Assembly (NCBI RefSeq): GCF_009910705.1
Contig: NZ_JAAAXJ010000004.1
Span: 403,417-467,416 of the forward strand
Source of the DNA: Microvirga arsenatis
GTDB lineage: Bacteria > Pseudomonadota > Alphaproteobacteria > Rhizobiales > Beijerinckiaceae
Reading direction: 5' to 3'
Length of the DNA stretch: 64,000 nucleotides
The translations under genes and the position numbers were made by a program. Position 1 is the first letter of the stretch, and each line of letters opens with the position of its first letter. Below the pieces are notes generated by a model, which was not told the DNA's origin, ran no database searches, and saw only the letters and a program-made list of their open reading frames with translations. Positions 17,249 to 26,353 of the stretch are shown here, piece after piece.

Positions 17249-18157
17249 ATGAAATCACCGTTGGGATTGTCGGGACGACTGGAAATGATCGCCGCGATGG
17301 GGCTTTCGGGCACCATCGGGTACTTCGTCGTCGAATCCGGCCAGAGCGTCTGGAACGTGGTCTTCTTCCGCTGCCTGTTCGGGTCTTTAAGCCTGTTCGC
17401 CTATTGCTGGGCCAAAGGGCTTCTCACGCCTTGGCCGTTCGCAGCCAAGACGCTGATGCTCGCAACCTTGAGCGGCACGGCCATCGTGCTCAACTGGGTG
17501 CTGCTGTTCTCGTCCTACGGCCATGCCTCGATTTCGATCGCGACGGCGGTCTACAACACCCAGCCTTTCTTCCTGATCCTGCTCGGGATGATCCTGTTCG
17601 GCGAACGACCGACGGGCGATGCGCTGGGCTTCATCGCCCTCGCCTTCGTGGGCCTCCTGATGGTCACCCAGGTCCAGGCCGGCAGCCTCTCCTGGAGCGG
17701 CGGCTATGTGATCGGGCTTCTGCAGGCCTTAGGCGCGGCCTTCCTCTACGCGGTGACCTCCGTCATCGTGAAACAGCTTAAAGGAATCCCGCCGCATGTG
17801 ATCGCGCTCGTGCAAGCCATGCTCGGCACCGCGATGCTCCTGCCCTTGGCCGACTTCGCCAGCCTGCCGACGAGCTCCCTGCAATGGGGATACCTCGCGG
17901 TGCTGGGCATCGTGCACACCGGCATCATGTACATCCTGCTGTACGCGGCGCTCCAGAAGCTGCCGACGCCGGTGGTCGCCGTGCTCTCGTTCACCTATCC
18001 GGCGGTCGCCATTCTCATCGATTACCTCGCCTATGGCCGGGATCTGTCGCTCGGCCAGTGGAGCGGAATCCTGCTCATCCTGCTCGGCAGCGCCGGGGTG
18101 AATCTCAAATGGCGGTTCGGGTTCGGCCGCCCGAGGATCAGCCTCGCTCGGACGTGA
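17249..18157 (+). CDS. EamA/DMT-family transporter
   Basis: 302 aa with about ten hydrophobic segments in two EamA repeats (about 10-140 and 150-285). A strong AGGAGGTG site precedes the ATG. DMT transporters of this layout export amino acids or other small metabolites; the substrate is not readable. It is divergent from an Lrp/AsnC regulator (97-bp gap), which suggests amino-acid-responsive expression. The 3' end overlaps the convergent trmD gene by 20 bp. Confidence 0.85.
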   Translation: MKSPLGLSGRLEMIAAMGLSGTIGYFVVESGQSVWNVVFFRCLFGSLSLFAYCWAKGLLTPWPFAAKTLMLATLSGTAIVLNWVLLFSSYGHASISIATAVYNTQPFFLILLGMILFGERPTGDALGFIALAFVGLLMVTQVQAGSLSWSGGYVIGLLQALGAAFLYAVTSVIVKQLKGIPPHVIALVQAMLGTAMLLPLADFASLPTSSLQWGYLAVLGIVHTGIMYILLYAALQKLPTPVVAVLSFTYPAVAILIDYLAYGRDLSLGQWSGILLILLGSAGVNLKWRFGFGRPRISLART

Positions 18158-18830
18158 GCAGATCCGGCCTTCTCTCCCGCGTGATCCGCTCCGATTCCTC
18201 GCGCCGCCAGCGCTCGATGGCGGCGTGGTTGCCCGACAGCAGCACGTCGGGGATGGAGCGTCCCTCCCATTCGCGGGGCCTGGTATAGTGCGGGTATTCG
18301 AGGCGGTTCGTCTCGAAGCTCTCTTCCGTGCCGGAGGCCTCCTTGCCCATGACGCCGGGCAGAAGCCGCACGCAGGCATCGAGCACGATCATGGCGGCCA
18401 TCTCGCCGCCGGAAAGCACGTAGTCGCCGATGGAGACTTCCTGCAGCCCACGAGCCTCGATGACGCGCTCGTCCACGCCCTCGAAGCGGCCGCAGACGAT
18501 GACGACGCCGGGACCCGCCGCAAGCTCGCGCGCATAGGCTTGCGTGAGCGGCCGGCCGCGCGGGCTCATGAGCAGCCTCGGGCGCGGATCGTTCTGCGCC
18601 ACCGCCGCGTCGATCGCCGCGCCCAGCACGTCGCAGCGGATCACCATGCCGGGCCCGCCGCCGGCGGGGGTGTCGTCCACGGCGCGGTGGCGGCCGAGGC
18701 CGTGATCGCGGATGTTCCTGGCCTCAAGCGACCACAGCCCGCGCGCCAGCGCGTCGCCGGAGAGCGAGACCCCGAGCGGACCGGGAAACATCTCGGGGTA
18801 GAGGGTGAGGATGGTGGCGGAAAAGCTCAC
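18138..18830 (-). CDS. trmD: tRNA (guanine-37-N1)-methyltransferase
   Basis: 230 aa. SPOUT methyltransferase that makes m1G37 in tRNAs and prevents +1 frameshifts. The trefoil-knot SAM site is intact: [28 protein letters not shown], and [17 protein letters not shown]. The catalytic Asp expected in the C-terminal part follows. The start is GTG at 18830, overlapping the rimM stop by 4 bp (GTGA), so translation is coupled to rimM. Confidence 0.95.
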   Translation of the reverse strand: MSFSATILTLYPEMFPGPLGVSLSGDALARGLWSLEARNIRDHGLGRHRAVDDTPAGGGPGMVIRCDVLGAAIDAAVAQNDPRPRLLMSPRGRPLTQAYARELAAGPGVVIVCGRFEGVDERVIEARGLQEVSIGDYVLSGGEMAAMIVLDACVRLLPGVMGKEASGTEESFETNRLEYPHYTRPREWEGRSIPDVLLSGNHAAIERWRREESERITRERRPDLLTSERG

Positions 18831-19531
18831 GCCTCGTCCTCGGGCTCAGGCCTTGCCGGCTCGAACAGGTCGTCGGGGGGAGCCGCCACGATGCGCCTTC
18901 CCGCGATGTCGACCACCGGCACGAAGGCTCTGGTGAAGGGCAGGAGCGCCGTCGGGCCGCTCGGGACGGGTGCGATCTCGAGAAGGTCCCCGCCGCCGTA
19001 ATTGGGCACGGCCACCACGGTGCCGATGATCTCGCCGGCTTCGGTCTGAACGGTGAGGCCGATCAGGTCGGCGAGCAGGAACTCGTCTTCCTCCTCAGGC
19101 GGAGGAAGCTTGTCGCGCTCGACGAAAAGCTGCACGCGGTTGAGCGCCTCGGAGGCTTCGCGCGTGGTCACGCCGTCGACGACGGCGATGAGAAGATCGG
19201 GCGCGCCGCCGGGGGCGGGACGCACGGATTTCAGGGAATAGGTTTTGCCGTTGCTTGCGATCAGCGGCCGGTAACGGGCGATCGCCTGCGGATCGCCCGT
19301 ATGGGATTTCAGCCGCACCTCGCCCTTGAGGCCGTGAGCGCGGCCGAACTCGCCCACAAGGACGAGATCGTTTCGGAGAGGCGCCGCCCCACCCCCTCCC
19401 CCCTGTGCGGGAGAGGGGGCGTTCTTCGCGTGAGCACGGCCCCTCTCCCGCCCCTCGCTGACGCGAGAGGCACCCTCTCCCGCTGCGGGGAGAGGGTTGG
19501 AGCCACGCATTGTCGAACGCCCCCGCTTCAT
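18827..19531 (-). CDS. rimM: Ribosome maturation factor RimM with repeat-derived N-terminal extension
   Basis: The conserved RimM body starts at [21 protein letters not shown] and runs to the C-terminus: RimM N domain, then the PRC-barrel with [18 protein letters not shown] and [11 protein letters not shown], ending with [19 protein letters not shown]. It assists 30S 3'-domain assembly by binding S19. The only plausible starts (ATG 19531 or ATG 19510) add about 47-54 residues ahead of the core, low-complexity and translated from a palindromic repeat (19383-19503). The 19531 ATG lies 8 bp after the rpsP stop. The family is usually about 165-185 aa; this reading gives 234. A non-ATG start closer to the core was not seen. 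Confidence 0.88.
   Translation of the reverse strand: MKRGRSTMRGSNPLPAAGEGASRVSEGRERGRAHAKNAPSPAQGGGGGAAPLRNDLVLVGEFGRAHGLKGEVRLKSHTGDPQAIARYRPLIASNGKTYSLKSVRPAPGGAPDLLIAVVDGVTTREASEALNRVQLFVERDKLPPPEEEDEFLLADLIGLTVQTEAGEIIGTVVAVPNYGGGDLLEIAPVPSGPTALLPFTRAFVPVVDIAGRRIVAAPPDDLFEPARPEPEDEA
19383..19503. repeat. Palindromic repeat inside the rimM 5' coding region
   Basis: GC-rich segment with two nested inverted repeats: CCCTCCCCC...GGGAGAGGG and ACCCTCTCCC...GGGGAGAGGGT. It is the same general repeat type as the copies at 28.3, 60.1 and 62.4 kb. Read on the minus strand it stays open in the rimM frame and gives a Pro/Gly/Glu-rich peptide. Confidence 0.75.
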
Positions 19532-19539
19532 ATCGAAGC

Positions 19540-19893
19540 TTACGCAGCCTCGCCTTCGCCGGCGGCAGCGGCCTTGGCGGCGGCGCGCTCCTGGGCCTTC
19601 TTGCCCGGAACGGCCTTCTGCGGGTTGTTGCGGGCCGGGCGCTTCAGGAGGCCTGCGGCATCGAGGAAGCGCAGGACGCGGTCGGTCGGCTGGGCGCCCT
19701 TGGCGAGCCAAGCCTGGATCTTCTCGATCTCGAGAACGACGCGGCCGGCATCGTCCTTCGGCTTCATCGGATCGTAGGTGCCGACCTTCTCGATGAAGCG
19801 GCCATCGCGCGGAGCGCGCGAATCGGCCACGACGATGCGGTAATAGGGACGCTTCTTCGCACCACCACGGGTGAGACGGATCTTCAGGGACAT
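19540..19893 (-). CDS. rpsP: 30S ribosomal protein S16
   Basis: 117 aa. [33 protein letters not shown] is the canonical S16 start, split here as [18 protein letters not shown] and [15 protein letters not shown]. The Ala/Lys-rich C-terminal extension beyond residue 85 is typical of alphaproteobacteria. The ATG begins one base after the stop of the chorismate mutase gene, so translation is coupled. Confidence 0.96.
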   Translation of the reverse strand: MSLKIRLTRGGAKKRPYYRIVVADSRAPRDGRFIEKVGTYDPMKPKDDAGRVVLEIEKIQAWLAKGAQPTDRVLRFLDAAGLLKRPARNNPQKAVPGKKAQERAAAKAAAAGEGEAA

Positions 19894-19894
19894 T

Positions 19895-20233
19895 CTATTC
19901 TCCTAGTGCTTCAGTTTTTAGCCCGCCAGCCGTGCCGATAGCCTCGTGATGGCGGATGACTTCCTTGACGATGAAGGCCAAGAACTTTTCAGCGAAGTCG
20001 GGATCGAGCTTCGCGGATTCAGCAAGGGAGCGCAGTCGCTTGATCTGAGCTTCCTCACGGATCGGATCAGCGGGAGGCAGGCCATAGCGGGCCTTGTACT
20101 CCCCCACTTTCTGTGTGCACTTGAAACGCTCAGCCAGCGTGTGAACGAGCACTGCATCGAGATTGTCGATGGAGTCGCGCAGGCGCTGCAACTCAGCGCC
20201 TACCTCACTTGTCTGGTGCGTCACTGCCGACAT
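19895..20233 (-). CDS. Chorismate mutase (AroQ class)
   Basis: 112 aa, a single all-helical AroQ domain that converts chorismate to prephenate for Phe and Tyr synthesis. [23 protein letters not shown], the KVGEYKA Lys region, [12 protein letters not shown] and the C-terminal [13 protein letters not shown] helix supply the expected Arg, Lys and Glu/Gln active-site positions. There is no signal peptide, so it is cytoplasmic. Its place between ffh (5 bp upstream) and rpsP (1 bp downstream) is conserved in Rhizobiales, and it lacks a fused prephenate dehydratase or dehydrogenase. Confidence 0.88.
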   Translation of the reverse strand: MSAVTHQTSEVGAELQRLRDSIDNLDAVLVHTLAERFKCTQKVGEYKARYGLPPADPIREEAQIKRLRSLAESAKLDPDFAEKFLAFIVKEVIRHHEAIGTAGGLKTEALGE

Positions 20234-20238
20234 GCCGC

Positions 20239-21783
20239 TTACTTCTTCTTCCCGAACGGGAAGCCGCCGATGCCCGGCAGGCCGGGGATCTTGGCTCCGC
20301 CCAGGCCGGGCAGGCCCGGCACGCCCTTCGGCATCGGCGGAAGGCCGCCGGCGCCACCGGGGAAGTCGGGCAGCTTGCCGCCCATCTGCTTCTGCAGCGC
20401 CTCGATCTGCTCCGGGGTCGGCTGGGGCATGCCGCCGCCGATCCCGAACATCTTGCCGAGCGCGCCGGCCATGCCCTTGCCCTTGCCGCCGCCCATCATC
20501 TTCATGACGTCGGCCATCTGGCGGTGCATCTTCAGAAGCTTGTTGACGTCCTCGACCTTCACGCCGGAGCCCGAGGCGATGCGCTTCTTGCGCGAGGCCT
20601 TGAGGATGTCCGGGTTGCGGCGCTCGGCCGGAGTCATCGAATCGATGATGGCGCGCTGGCGCTTGATGATCCTGTCGTCGAGATTGGCGCTCTCGAGCTG
20701 CGCCTTCATCTTGGCCACGCCCGGCAGCATGCCCATGAGGCCGCCGAGCCCGCCGAGCTTCTCCATCTGGGCGAGCTGATCGCGCAGGTCGTCCAGGTCG
20801 AACTTGCCCTTGCGCATCTTGTCGGCCATGCGCTGGGCTTTTTCGGCATCGAAGTTCTCGGCCGCCCTCTCGACCAGCGAGACGATGTCGCCCATGCCGA
20901 GGATGCGGTTGGCCACGCGGGAGGGATGGAACTCCTCCAGGGCGTCGACCTTCTCGCCCGTGCCGATGAGCTTGATCGGCTTACCCGTAACGGCGCGCAT
21001 GGACAGGGCAGCGCCGCCGCGGGCATCGCCGTCCATGCGGGTCAGCACGATGCCGGTGACGCCGAGGCGCTGGTCGAAGGCGCGGGCGGTGTTGACCGCG
21101 TCCTGGCCGGTGAGCGCGTCCGCCACGAGCAGGACCTCGTGCGGGTTGGTGGCGGCGCGCACCTCCGCGGCCTCCACCATCAGGGCCTCGTCCACGGTGA
21201 CGCGGCCGGCGGTGTCGAGCATCACCACGTCGTAGCCGCCAAGCCGCGCGGCCTCCATGGCCCGCCGCGCGATCTGCACCGCGCTCTGGCCGGCGACGAT
21301 GGGCAGCGTGTCGACGCCCACCTGCTTGCCCAGAACCGCGAGCTGCTCCTGGGCGGCGGGGCGGCGGGTGTCGAGGGAGGCCATGAGCACCTTGCGGTTC
21401 TCGCGATCCTTCAGGCGCCGGGCGATCTTGGCGGTCGTCGTCGTCTTGCCGGAGCCCTGGAGGCCGACCATGAGGATGCCCACCGGCGGAACCGCGTTGA
21501 GGCTGATCACCTCCGCATCGGAGCCCAGCATCTCCACGAGCTGGTCGTGGACGATCTTGACCACCTGCTGGCCGGGGGAGACCGACTTGACCACCTCGGC
21601 GCCGACCGCGCGGGCGCGCACCTTGTCCGTGAAGGAGCGCACCACCTCCAGCGCCACGTCGGCCTCCAGCAGGGCGCGGCGGACCTCGCGCAGGGCCGCG
21701 TTGACATCCTCCTCGGTGAGTGCCCCGCGGCGCGTCAGCGAGCTGAGGATGTTGGAGAGCTTATCGGACAGGCCTTCGAACAT
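20239..21783 (-). CDS. ffh: Signal recognition particle GTPase
   Basis: 514 aa from the ATG at 21783 (MFEGLSDKLSNILSSL); a GTG two codons upstream is possible. N domain (1-90), G domain with P-loop GLQGSGKTTTTAK, DTAGR and TRMDGDARGG, and a Met-rich M domain (about 300-430) that binds signal sequences and 4.5S RNA. The C-terminus is a Gly/Pro/Met-rich tail typical of alphaproteobacteria. It acts with FtsY (29.0 kb here) in co-translational membrane targeting. It starts 2 bp after a 71-aa gene. Confidence 0.96.
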   Translation of the reverse strand: MFEGLSDKLSNILSSLTRRGALTEEDVNAALREVRRALLEADVALEVVRSFTDKVRARAVGAEVVKSVSPGQQVVKIVHDQLVEMLGSDAEVISLNAVPPVGILMVGLQGSGKTTTTAKIARRLKDRENRKVLMASLDTRRPAAQEQLAVLGKQVGVDTLPIVAGQSAVQIARRAMEAARLGGYDVVMLDTAGRVTVDEALMVEAAEVRAATNPHEVLLVADALTGQDAVNTARAFDQRLGVTGIVLTRMDGDARGGAALSMRAVTGKPIKLIGTGEKVDALEEFHPSRVANRILGMGDIVSLVERAAENFDAEKAQRMADKMRKGKFDLDDLRDQLAQMEKLGGLGGLMGMLPGVAKMKAQLESANLDDRIIKRQRAIIDSMTPAERRNPDILKASRKKRIASGSGVKVEDVNKLLKMHRQMADVMKMMGGGKGKGMAGALGKMFGIGGGMPQPTPEQIEALQKQMGGKLPDFPGGAGGLPPMPKGVPGLPGLGGAKIPGLPGIGGFPFGKKK

Positions 21784-21785
21784 GA

Positions 21786-22001
21786 TCACTCAATTCCTCT
21801 TGCGATGAGAGGTACATCGCGATCCTCAAGGGCTTTTTCAAAGTGGCTGATGGCCGCCTCGAACTTGTCGCGGCAGCCCGGATTGCAGAAGCCGACCACT
21901 TCGCCGCGATAGAGGGTGAGCGAATCCGCCGCGATCGGCTTCCCCGACCACGGGCAGGTCTCGTTGATCGCGTCCTCGATGCGCAGGGCTTTGTCCGACA
22001 T
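21786..22001 (-). CDS. Small Cys-containing protein coupled to ffh
   Basis: 71 aa. Three Cys are arranged as CPWSGKPI near residue 16 and GFCNPGCRDKF near residues 38-43, a spacing reminiscent of YHS/TRASH-type metal-binding modules. Such small proteins are sometimes labelled glutathione S-transferase in databases, but nothing GST-like is visible. It immediately precedes ffh with a 2-bp gap and is probably the first gene of the ffh-aroQ-rpsP-rimM-trmD transcript. Confidence 0.68.
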   Translation of the reverse strand: MSDKALRIEDAINETCPWSGKPIAADSLTLYRGEVVGFCNPGCRDKFEAAISHFEKALEDRDVPLIARGIE

Positions 22002-22224
22002 CCGCTACCATCCTGTTTCGTCATGGCTGCACTTGATGCGGCCATCCACGTCTTTCAAGCACCAGGGCGGAAGGCGTGGATGACCGGCTCGAGCCTGGTC
22101 ATGACGGTCGAGTAAACCCAAATGAAAGCGCGCCCGAGGGCGCATCGCGCTGTCGGACGTTGACCTCCAGCCTCTCGGGCTGGGCGGCGGCTCAAAAGGG
22201 CTCGCTCTGCAGATTTGCGGTCAG

Positions 22225-22253
22225 GCGATAGAGGAAAGCGGCCGGCGAGTCAA
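22225..22253 (-). promoter_or_regulatory. Sigma-70-type promoter candidate for the ffh operon
   Basis: On the minus strand TTGACT (22253-22248) is followed after 17 bp by TATCGC (22230-22225), about 220 bp upstream of the first gene. The 5' region between (22002-22224) contains a GCGCCC/GGGCGC hairpin near 22130 and a short copy of an intergenic repeat near 22075-22110, and no other gene. Confidence 0.4.
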
Positions 22254-22300
22254 GAAATTGGCCCAAACAAGCCTCATCCCGCCTCCACAGCAACAGGTTC

Positions 22301-22717
22301 CTAGCCCCCATCGGCGGCGATCGCTTCGATTTCGATCACGTATTCCGGTCGGGCCAGGGCTGAGACGACGAGAGCGGTGACGGAGGGTGCTTCACTCATG
22401 CTCCAACGTCTGCGCCGGATCTCTCCGAGCATCGGCGCATCGTTAGAGCAAGTCAGGAAGTAGGTGACCTTCACCAGATTGGTCGTGTTCATCCCGGCTG
22501 CGGCCAGCAAAGCTTCAACGTTGTCCATCGCCTGCTCGCACTGGTGTTCGAACTGAGGCGACAGCGCTCCATCGGGCGCGACCCCGAACTGTCCAGAGAT
22601 AAACAGAAGGCGCTTCCCGGCAGGAACCTCGAAGGCATGGGAATAGATGGGACGAAAGGGATCCGGCACCTGCCAGACAGAGGCGGGGTTATGGCTCTTC
22701 ACCGATGTCTCCAGCAT
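22301..22717 (-). CDS. RidA/YjgF family protein
   Basis: 138 aa. The trimeric RidA fold is indicated by LFISGQFGVAPDG, QCEQAMDNVEALLAAAGM, LVKVTYFLT and the C-terminal ARPEYVIEIEAIA, where the Arg is the residue that binds the substrate carboxylate in active imine deaminases. It probably hydrolyses 2-aminoacrylate-like enamines/imines or belongs to a specialised subgroup. It is encoded alone, divergent from the Tat-exported enzyme. Base composition is lower in GC than flanking genes. Confidence 0.85.
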   Translation of the reverse strand: MLETSVKSHNPASVWQVPDPFRPIYSHAFEVPAGKRLLFISGQFGVAPDGALSPQFEHQCEQAMDNVEALLAAAGMNTTNLVKVTYFLTCSNDAPMLGEIRRRRWSMSEAPSVTALVVSALARPEYVIEIEAIAADGG

Positions 22718-22912
22718 GCTCGGGGATCGGCAACACCAAATCGACCATTCGACAAGGGTTCTTATGTTATTTCATTCTGTTGCCTCTATCTTGAGGAGTC
22801 AATCTCGAGCGCAGCTCATCAATTAGGGGATTGGGCCATCAAGTCGTTCAGCCCAACCTCTTGCGAAGACAGGTATGGCGCACCACGCTTAAGCCTCTTG
22901 CACAGGTTTCCC

Positions 22913-23977
22913 ATGAAACGTCGTACATTCCTTAAAGTTGTGAGCTTGCCCGCTCTCACCGCGACTGGGCTGATCGGTTGGGCAACGGCTGCCCGGTCAC
23001 GCAACCGCTACTATGAAGGCCCCGTGAGCGACCATTTCGACGGGGTGCGGTTCTTCACGCCCGGCCAGCCGCAGGACAAGGGTCTCTTCGAGCTCGCCCG
23101 CTGGCGGCTCGGCGGTGGGCGCAGGGATTGGCCGGAGAGCTTCCCGAGCCCGTTCCGGGACAAGCCCCCGGCCGAGGTGCAGGGCCTGCGCAGCGCGCTG
23201 ATCGGCCACGCCTCGTTCCTGATCCAGGTGGCCGGCCTCAACATCCTCACCGATCCGGTCTTCTCCGAGCGGGCGAGCCCCGTCTCCTTCGCCGGCCCCC
23301 AGCGGGTCAACCCGCCCGGCATCGCCTTTGAGGATCTCCCGCCCATCCACGTGGTGCTGATCACGCACAACCACTACGACCATCTCGACACCGAGACCCT
23401 AGGGATGCTCTGGCAGCGGCACCGGCCCAAGATCGTGGCGCCGCTCGGCAACGACGCGGTGATCCGGGCCGAGCATCCAGAGATCCCGGTCGAGACGCGG
23501 GACTGGGGCGGCGCCGTCGACCTCGGCAGCGGCGTCACGGCCCATCTCGAGCCCGCCTATCATTGGTCGGCGCGGGGCATCAACGACCGGCGCATGGCGC
23601 TCTGGTGCGCCTATGTGCTCACCACGCCGGCCGGCACGATCTACCACGTCGGCGACACGGGCTTCGGCGACGGAAAAATCTTCCACGCCGTGCGTGAGCG
23701 CTTCGGCAGGCCGCGCCTGGCGCATCTGCCCATCGGCGCCTACGAGCCGCGCTGGTTCATGCAGCCGCAGCACATGAACCCGGAGGATGCCGTGAAGGTG
23801 CTGCGCATCGTCGAGGCCGAGCAGGCGCTGGGCCACCATTGGGGCACGTTCCGGCTCACCGACGAGGGCATCGAGGAGCCGCCGCAGGATCTCGCCGCCG
23901 CGCTCCAGGCCGCCGAGATCCCGGCAGACCGCTTCAGGGCGCTGCGGCCGGGCGAGGCATGGTCGCCGCCCGTGTGA
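22913..23977 (+). CDS. Tat-exported metallo-beta-lactamase-fold hydrolase (NAPE-PLD-like)
   Basis: 354 aa from the ATG at 22913. The N-terminus MKRRTFLKVVSLPALTATGL has a twin-arginine motif (RRTFLK), so a folded, metal-loaded enzyme is exported to the periplasm. The metal ligands THNHYDH (His152, His154, Asp156, His157) are present, followed by His in EPAYHWSARG, Asp in HVGDTG and His in GHHWGTF. This layout matches the UlaG/NAPE-PLD branch of the fold (phosphodiesterase or lactonase). An open frame continues upstream to 22544, but that part lacks coding character. The 3' end overlaps the convergent HAD gene by 44 bp. Confidence 0.85.
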   Translation: MKRRTFLKVVSLPALTATGLIGWATAARSRNRYYEGPVSDHFDGVRFFTPGQPQDKGLFELARWRLGGGRRDWPESFPSPFRDKPPAEVQGLRSALIGHASFLIQVAGLNILTDPVFSERASPVSFAGPQRVNPPGIAFEDLPPIHVVLITHNHYDHLDTETLGMLWQRHRPKIVAPLGNDAVIRAEHPEIPVETRDWGGAVDLGSGVTAHLEPAYHWSARGINDRRMALWCAYVLTTPAGTIYHVGDTGFGDGKIFHAVRERFGRPRLAHLPIGAYEPRWFMQPQHMNPEDAVKVLRIVEAEQALGHHWGTFRLTDEGIEEPPQDLAAALQAAEIPADRFRALRPGEAWSPPV

Positions 23978-24605
23978 GGATCGACTCCGCGAGGTCCTGC
24001 GGAGCATCCACGAGGCAGGCGACGCCGGCGTCGAGCAGTTCCTGGCGTGAGCCGTAGCCCCAGGTCACGCCGATGCTTGCCAGCCCATTGGCCTTTGCCC
24101 CGATGGCATCGTGCTCCCGGTCGCCGATCATGACGGCGCGTGCCGGGTCGAAGCGCTCCTGCTCGAGGATATGCCGGATGAGATCGCGCTTGTCGGCATT
24201 TCGGTTGTCCAGCTCCGAGCCGTAGATCCCGGCAAAGAAGCGCGACAGCTCGAAATGGTCGAGGATCCGCCGCGCATAGACATGAGGCTTCGACGTCGCG
24301 ACGAAGAGTCGGACGCCCTGGTCCCGCAGATCCTGGAGCAGGGCCGGGATACCCTCATAGACCTCGTTCTCGAACAGGCCGCTCGCCCCGAACCGCTCCC
24401 GGTAGAGGCGCAGGGCCTCCTGTGCATCCTCGGGGCTGCCGAGCAGCTTCGTGAAGCTCGCGATCAGGGGCGGACCGATCATCCAGGTGAGTTCGTCCGC
24501 GTCCGGAACGGGGCGCCCCAGCCTATCCAAGGCATACTGGATCGAGCGGGTGATACCGGTTTTGGGGTCCGTCAGGGTGCCGTCGAGGTCGAAGAGCGCG
24601 ATCAT
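23934..24605 (-). CDS. HAD-family hydrolase (phosphoglycolate phosphatase-like)
   Basis: 223 aa. Motif I FDLDGTLTD (nucleophile Asp6, acid/base Asp8), motif II ATSKP, motif III Lys in NADKRD, and motif IV IGDREHD are complete. An alpha-helical cap lies between motifs I and II. The subfamily resembles Gph/PpaX phosphatases; the substrate is not defined. The ATG overlaps the stop of the upstream secreted-protein gene (ATGA), so the two are translationally coupled. Confidence 0.85.
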   Translation of the reverse strand: MIALFDLDGTLTDPKTGITRSIQYALDRLGRPVPDADELTWMIGPPLIASFTKLLGSPEDAQEALRLYRERFGASGLFENEVYEGIPALLQDLRDQGVRLFVATSKPHVYARRILDHFELSRFFAGIYGSELDNRNADKRDLIRHILEQERFDPARAVMIGDREHDAIGAKANGLASIGVTWGYGSRQELLDAGVACLVDAPQDLAESILTRAATMPRPAAAP

Positions 24606-25303
24606 TCCTTCGGCTGAACGTAGATGTTCACCTCGAAATTGGTGTCCTGCGAATCCGTGAAGTCGCTCACGTATTCCTCGATGAAGGCGTCCTTGGCCAC
24701 GATCTCCTTGATGTCGAGATAGGCCGTGATCGTCTCGTAGGTGCCGTCGATCTCGTCATAGGCATCCTTGTGGACGAAGCGGAAGGACTTGCCCTCCGGC
24801 GTCTTGCCGAACTTGATCTCGGGGGTCAGCTCGGTCTTGCCCCCGGGCACCGCCTCGATCGGCACCATCGCCTCGTATTTGAAGCCGTCGTCGTCCGTGT
24901 CGACGAAGATCGCGAGAGGCCGACCCGCGGGGTTCACCCCCGCCTTCTTCATCTCGGCGTCGAGCCTGGCGAAGGCGCTCTTCAGGCTGTCGTAGGCCTC
25001 GTCCCAGGTGCTGGTGCCGGAGAGCATCACCGCGGGCTTGGAGACGAGCACGCCCTCCTCCACCCCGGTCGGATCGCTCGGGTTCGGAAAGAGCGTGGCG
25101 CGGCCCGGCGGCTGCGCCGGCGCGGGGCTCGCGGGAGCGGCCGGGGCCGGAGTGGAAGGGGCGGCGGGAGCCGGGGGCTGAGCCGGAGCTTCGGCCGGGG
25201 CCGGAGCGGCCGGTGTCGGGGCGGCCGCGGGAGGGGTTTGCGCCAGGGCGACGCCGGAGCAGAGGGCCAGGACAAGAGCCAGATGAGAAGAGCGCAGCCG
25301 CAT
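24602..25303 (-). CDS. Secreted protein with GyrI-like/effector-binding domain
   Basis: About 233 aa from the ATG at 25303; an upstream ATG at 25330 is also possible and neither has a clear ribosome site. A signal peptide (cleaved after GVALA) is followed by a 55-residue Pro/Ala-rich linker, then a folded domain (about 75-233). In that domain SKPAVMLSGTSTWDEAYDSL, ARLDAEMKKAG, GRPLAIFVDTDDDGFKYEAMVPI and the closing EVNIYVQPKE resemble the AraC effector-binding (GyrI-like) fold. In the periplasm it would serve as a small-molecule binder rather than a DNA regulator. Coupled to the HAD gene. Confidence 0.72.
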   Translation of the reverse strand: MRLRSSHLALVLALCSGVALAQTPPAAAPTPAAPAPAEAPAQPPAPAAPSTPAPAAPASPAPAQPPGRATLFPNPSDPTGVEEGVLVSKPAVMLSGTSTWDEAYDSLKSAFARLDAEMKKAGVNPAGRPLAIFVDTDDDGFKYEAMVPIEAVPGGKTELTPEIKFGKTPEGKSFRFVHKDAYDEIDGTYETITAYLDIKEIVAKDAFIEEYVSDFTDSQDTNFEVNIYVQPKE

Positions 25304-25468
25304 GGGAAGAACGCCTAACCCGCGAATCATGGAAGGATACCTTGCTGCACCATAGGGGGGTTTCAGGGCAGCGGCGAGAGCATCGTTGCCCTCGGTTGGG
25401 GGACAGATCGCAGCAGGCCGCGCCGACCCCTCTCGCGATTTCCGGCATTTTCAGCCATATACGGCCCC

Positions 25469-26353
25469 ATGAGTGCCCTTTCGAACAGCCGCTTCCTGAA
25501 GATGAACGGTCTCGGCAACGAGATCACCGTGCTCGACCTGCGCGGCTCCCCCCATCGGGTGAGCCCGGCGGAGGCGCGCGCCATCGCGGCCGATCCGCGC
25601 TCGCGCTTCGACCAGCTCATGGTGCTGCACGACCCGGTGACGCCGGGCACCGACGCCTACATGCGCATCTACAACACGGACGGCTCGGAATCCGGCGCCT
25701 GCGGCAACGGCACCCGCTGCGTCGCCTGGGCGATGACGTCGGATCCGGTCATGAGCCGCCCTGTGGACCGCGACCTCGTGCTCGAGACCAAGGCCGGGCT
25801 CCTGCCCGTGGAGCGCGTCTCCGACCGGGTCTTCACCGTCGACATGGGCCCGCCGCGGCTTGCCTGGAACGAGATCCCCCTGCGCGATCCCTATCCGGAC
25901 ACCCGCGTCGTTGCCCTCGACACCAGGCTGCCCGAAGCACCCGAGCTGCAGGGCCCCTCCGCGGTGAGCATGGGCAATCCGCATGTGATCTTCTGGGTCG
26001 GGGATGCGGCGGCCTACGATCTCGCCGCCATCGGGCCGGCCTTCGAGCGCGATCCGGCCCTGCCGGAGCGCGCCAACATCTCGTTTGCCCAGGTCGCCGG
26101 CCCCGAGCACATCGTGCTGCGCGTCTGGGAGCGCGGCGCGGGCGCCACCCGGGCCTGCGGCTCGGCCGCCTGCGCCACCCTCGTGGCGGCGGCCCGCAAG
26201 GGGCTCACCGGCCGCCGGGCCGTGGTGAGCCTGCCCGGCGGCGACCTCGTCATCGAATGGCGCGAAGGCGACGACCACGTGCTCATGACCGGCCCGACCG
26301 AGCTGGAGCACGAGGGCACCCTCTCCCCTGCCCTCTTCGCGGAGGTGGCCTGA
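25469..26353 (+). CDS. dapF: Diaminopimelate epimerase
   Basis: 294 aa. Converts LL- to meso-diaminopimelate for peptidoglycan and lysine. The two catalytic Cys are in [11 protein letters not shown] and [11 protein letters not shown]. The opening [17 protein letters not shown] is typical of Rhizobiales DapF. The stop overlaps the next start by one base (TGATG), so mtaB is translated from the same mRNA. Confidence 0.95.
   Translation: MSALSNSRFLKMNGLGNEITVLDLRGSPHRVSPAEARAIAADPRSRFDQLMVLHDPVTPGTDAYMRIYNTDGSESGACGNGTRCVAWAMTSDPVMSRPVDRDLVLETKAGLLPVERVSDRVFTVDMGPPRLAWNEIPLRDPYPDTRVVALDTRLPEAPELQGPSAVSMGNPHVIFWVGDAAAYDLAAIGPAFERDPALPERANISFAQVAGPEHIVLRVWERGAGATRACGSAACATLVAAARKGLTGRRAVVSLPGGDLVIEWREGDDHVLMTGPTELEHEGTLSPALFAEVA

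Noticed and set aside
22544..22912. Upstream extension of the Tat-exported hydrolase
   Set aside because: The extra 123 codons overlap the divergent RidA gene, have poor coding character, and would bury the twin-arginine signal.
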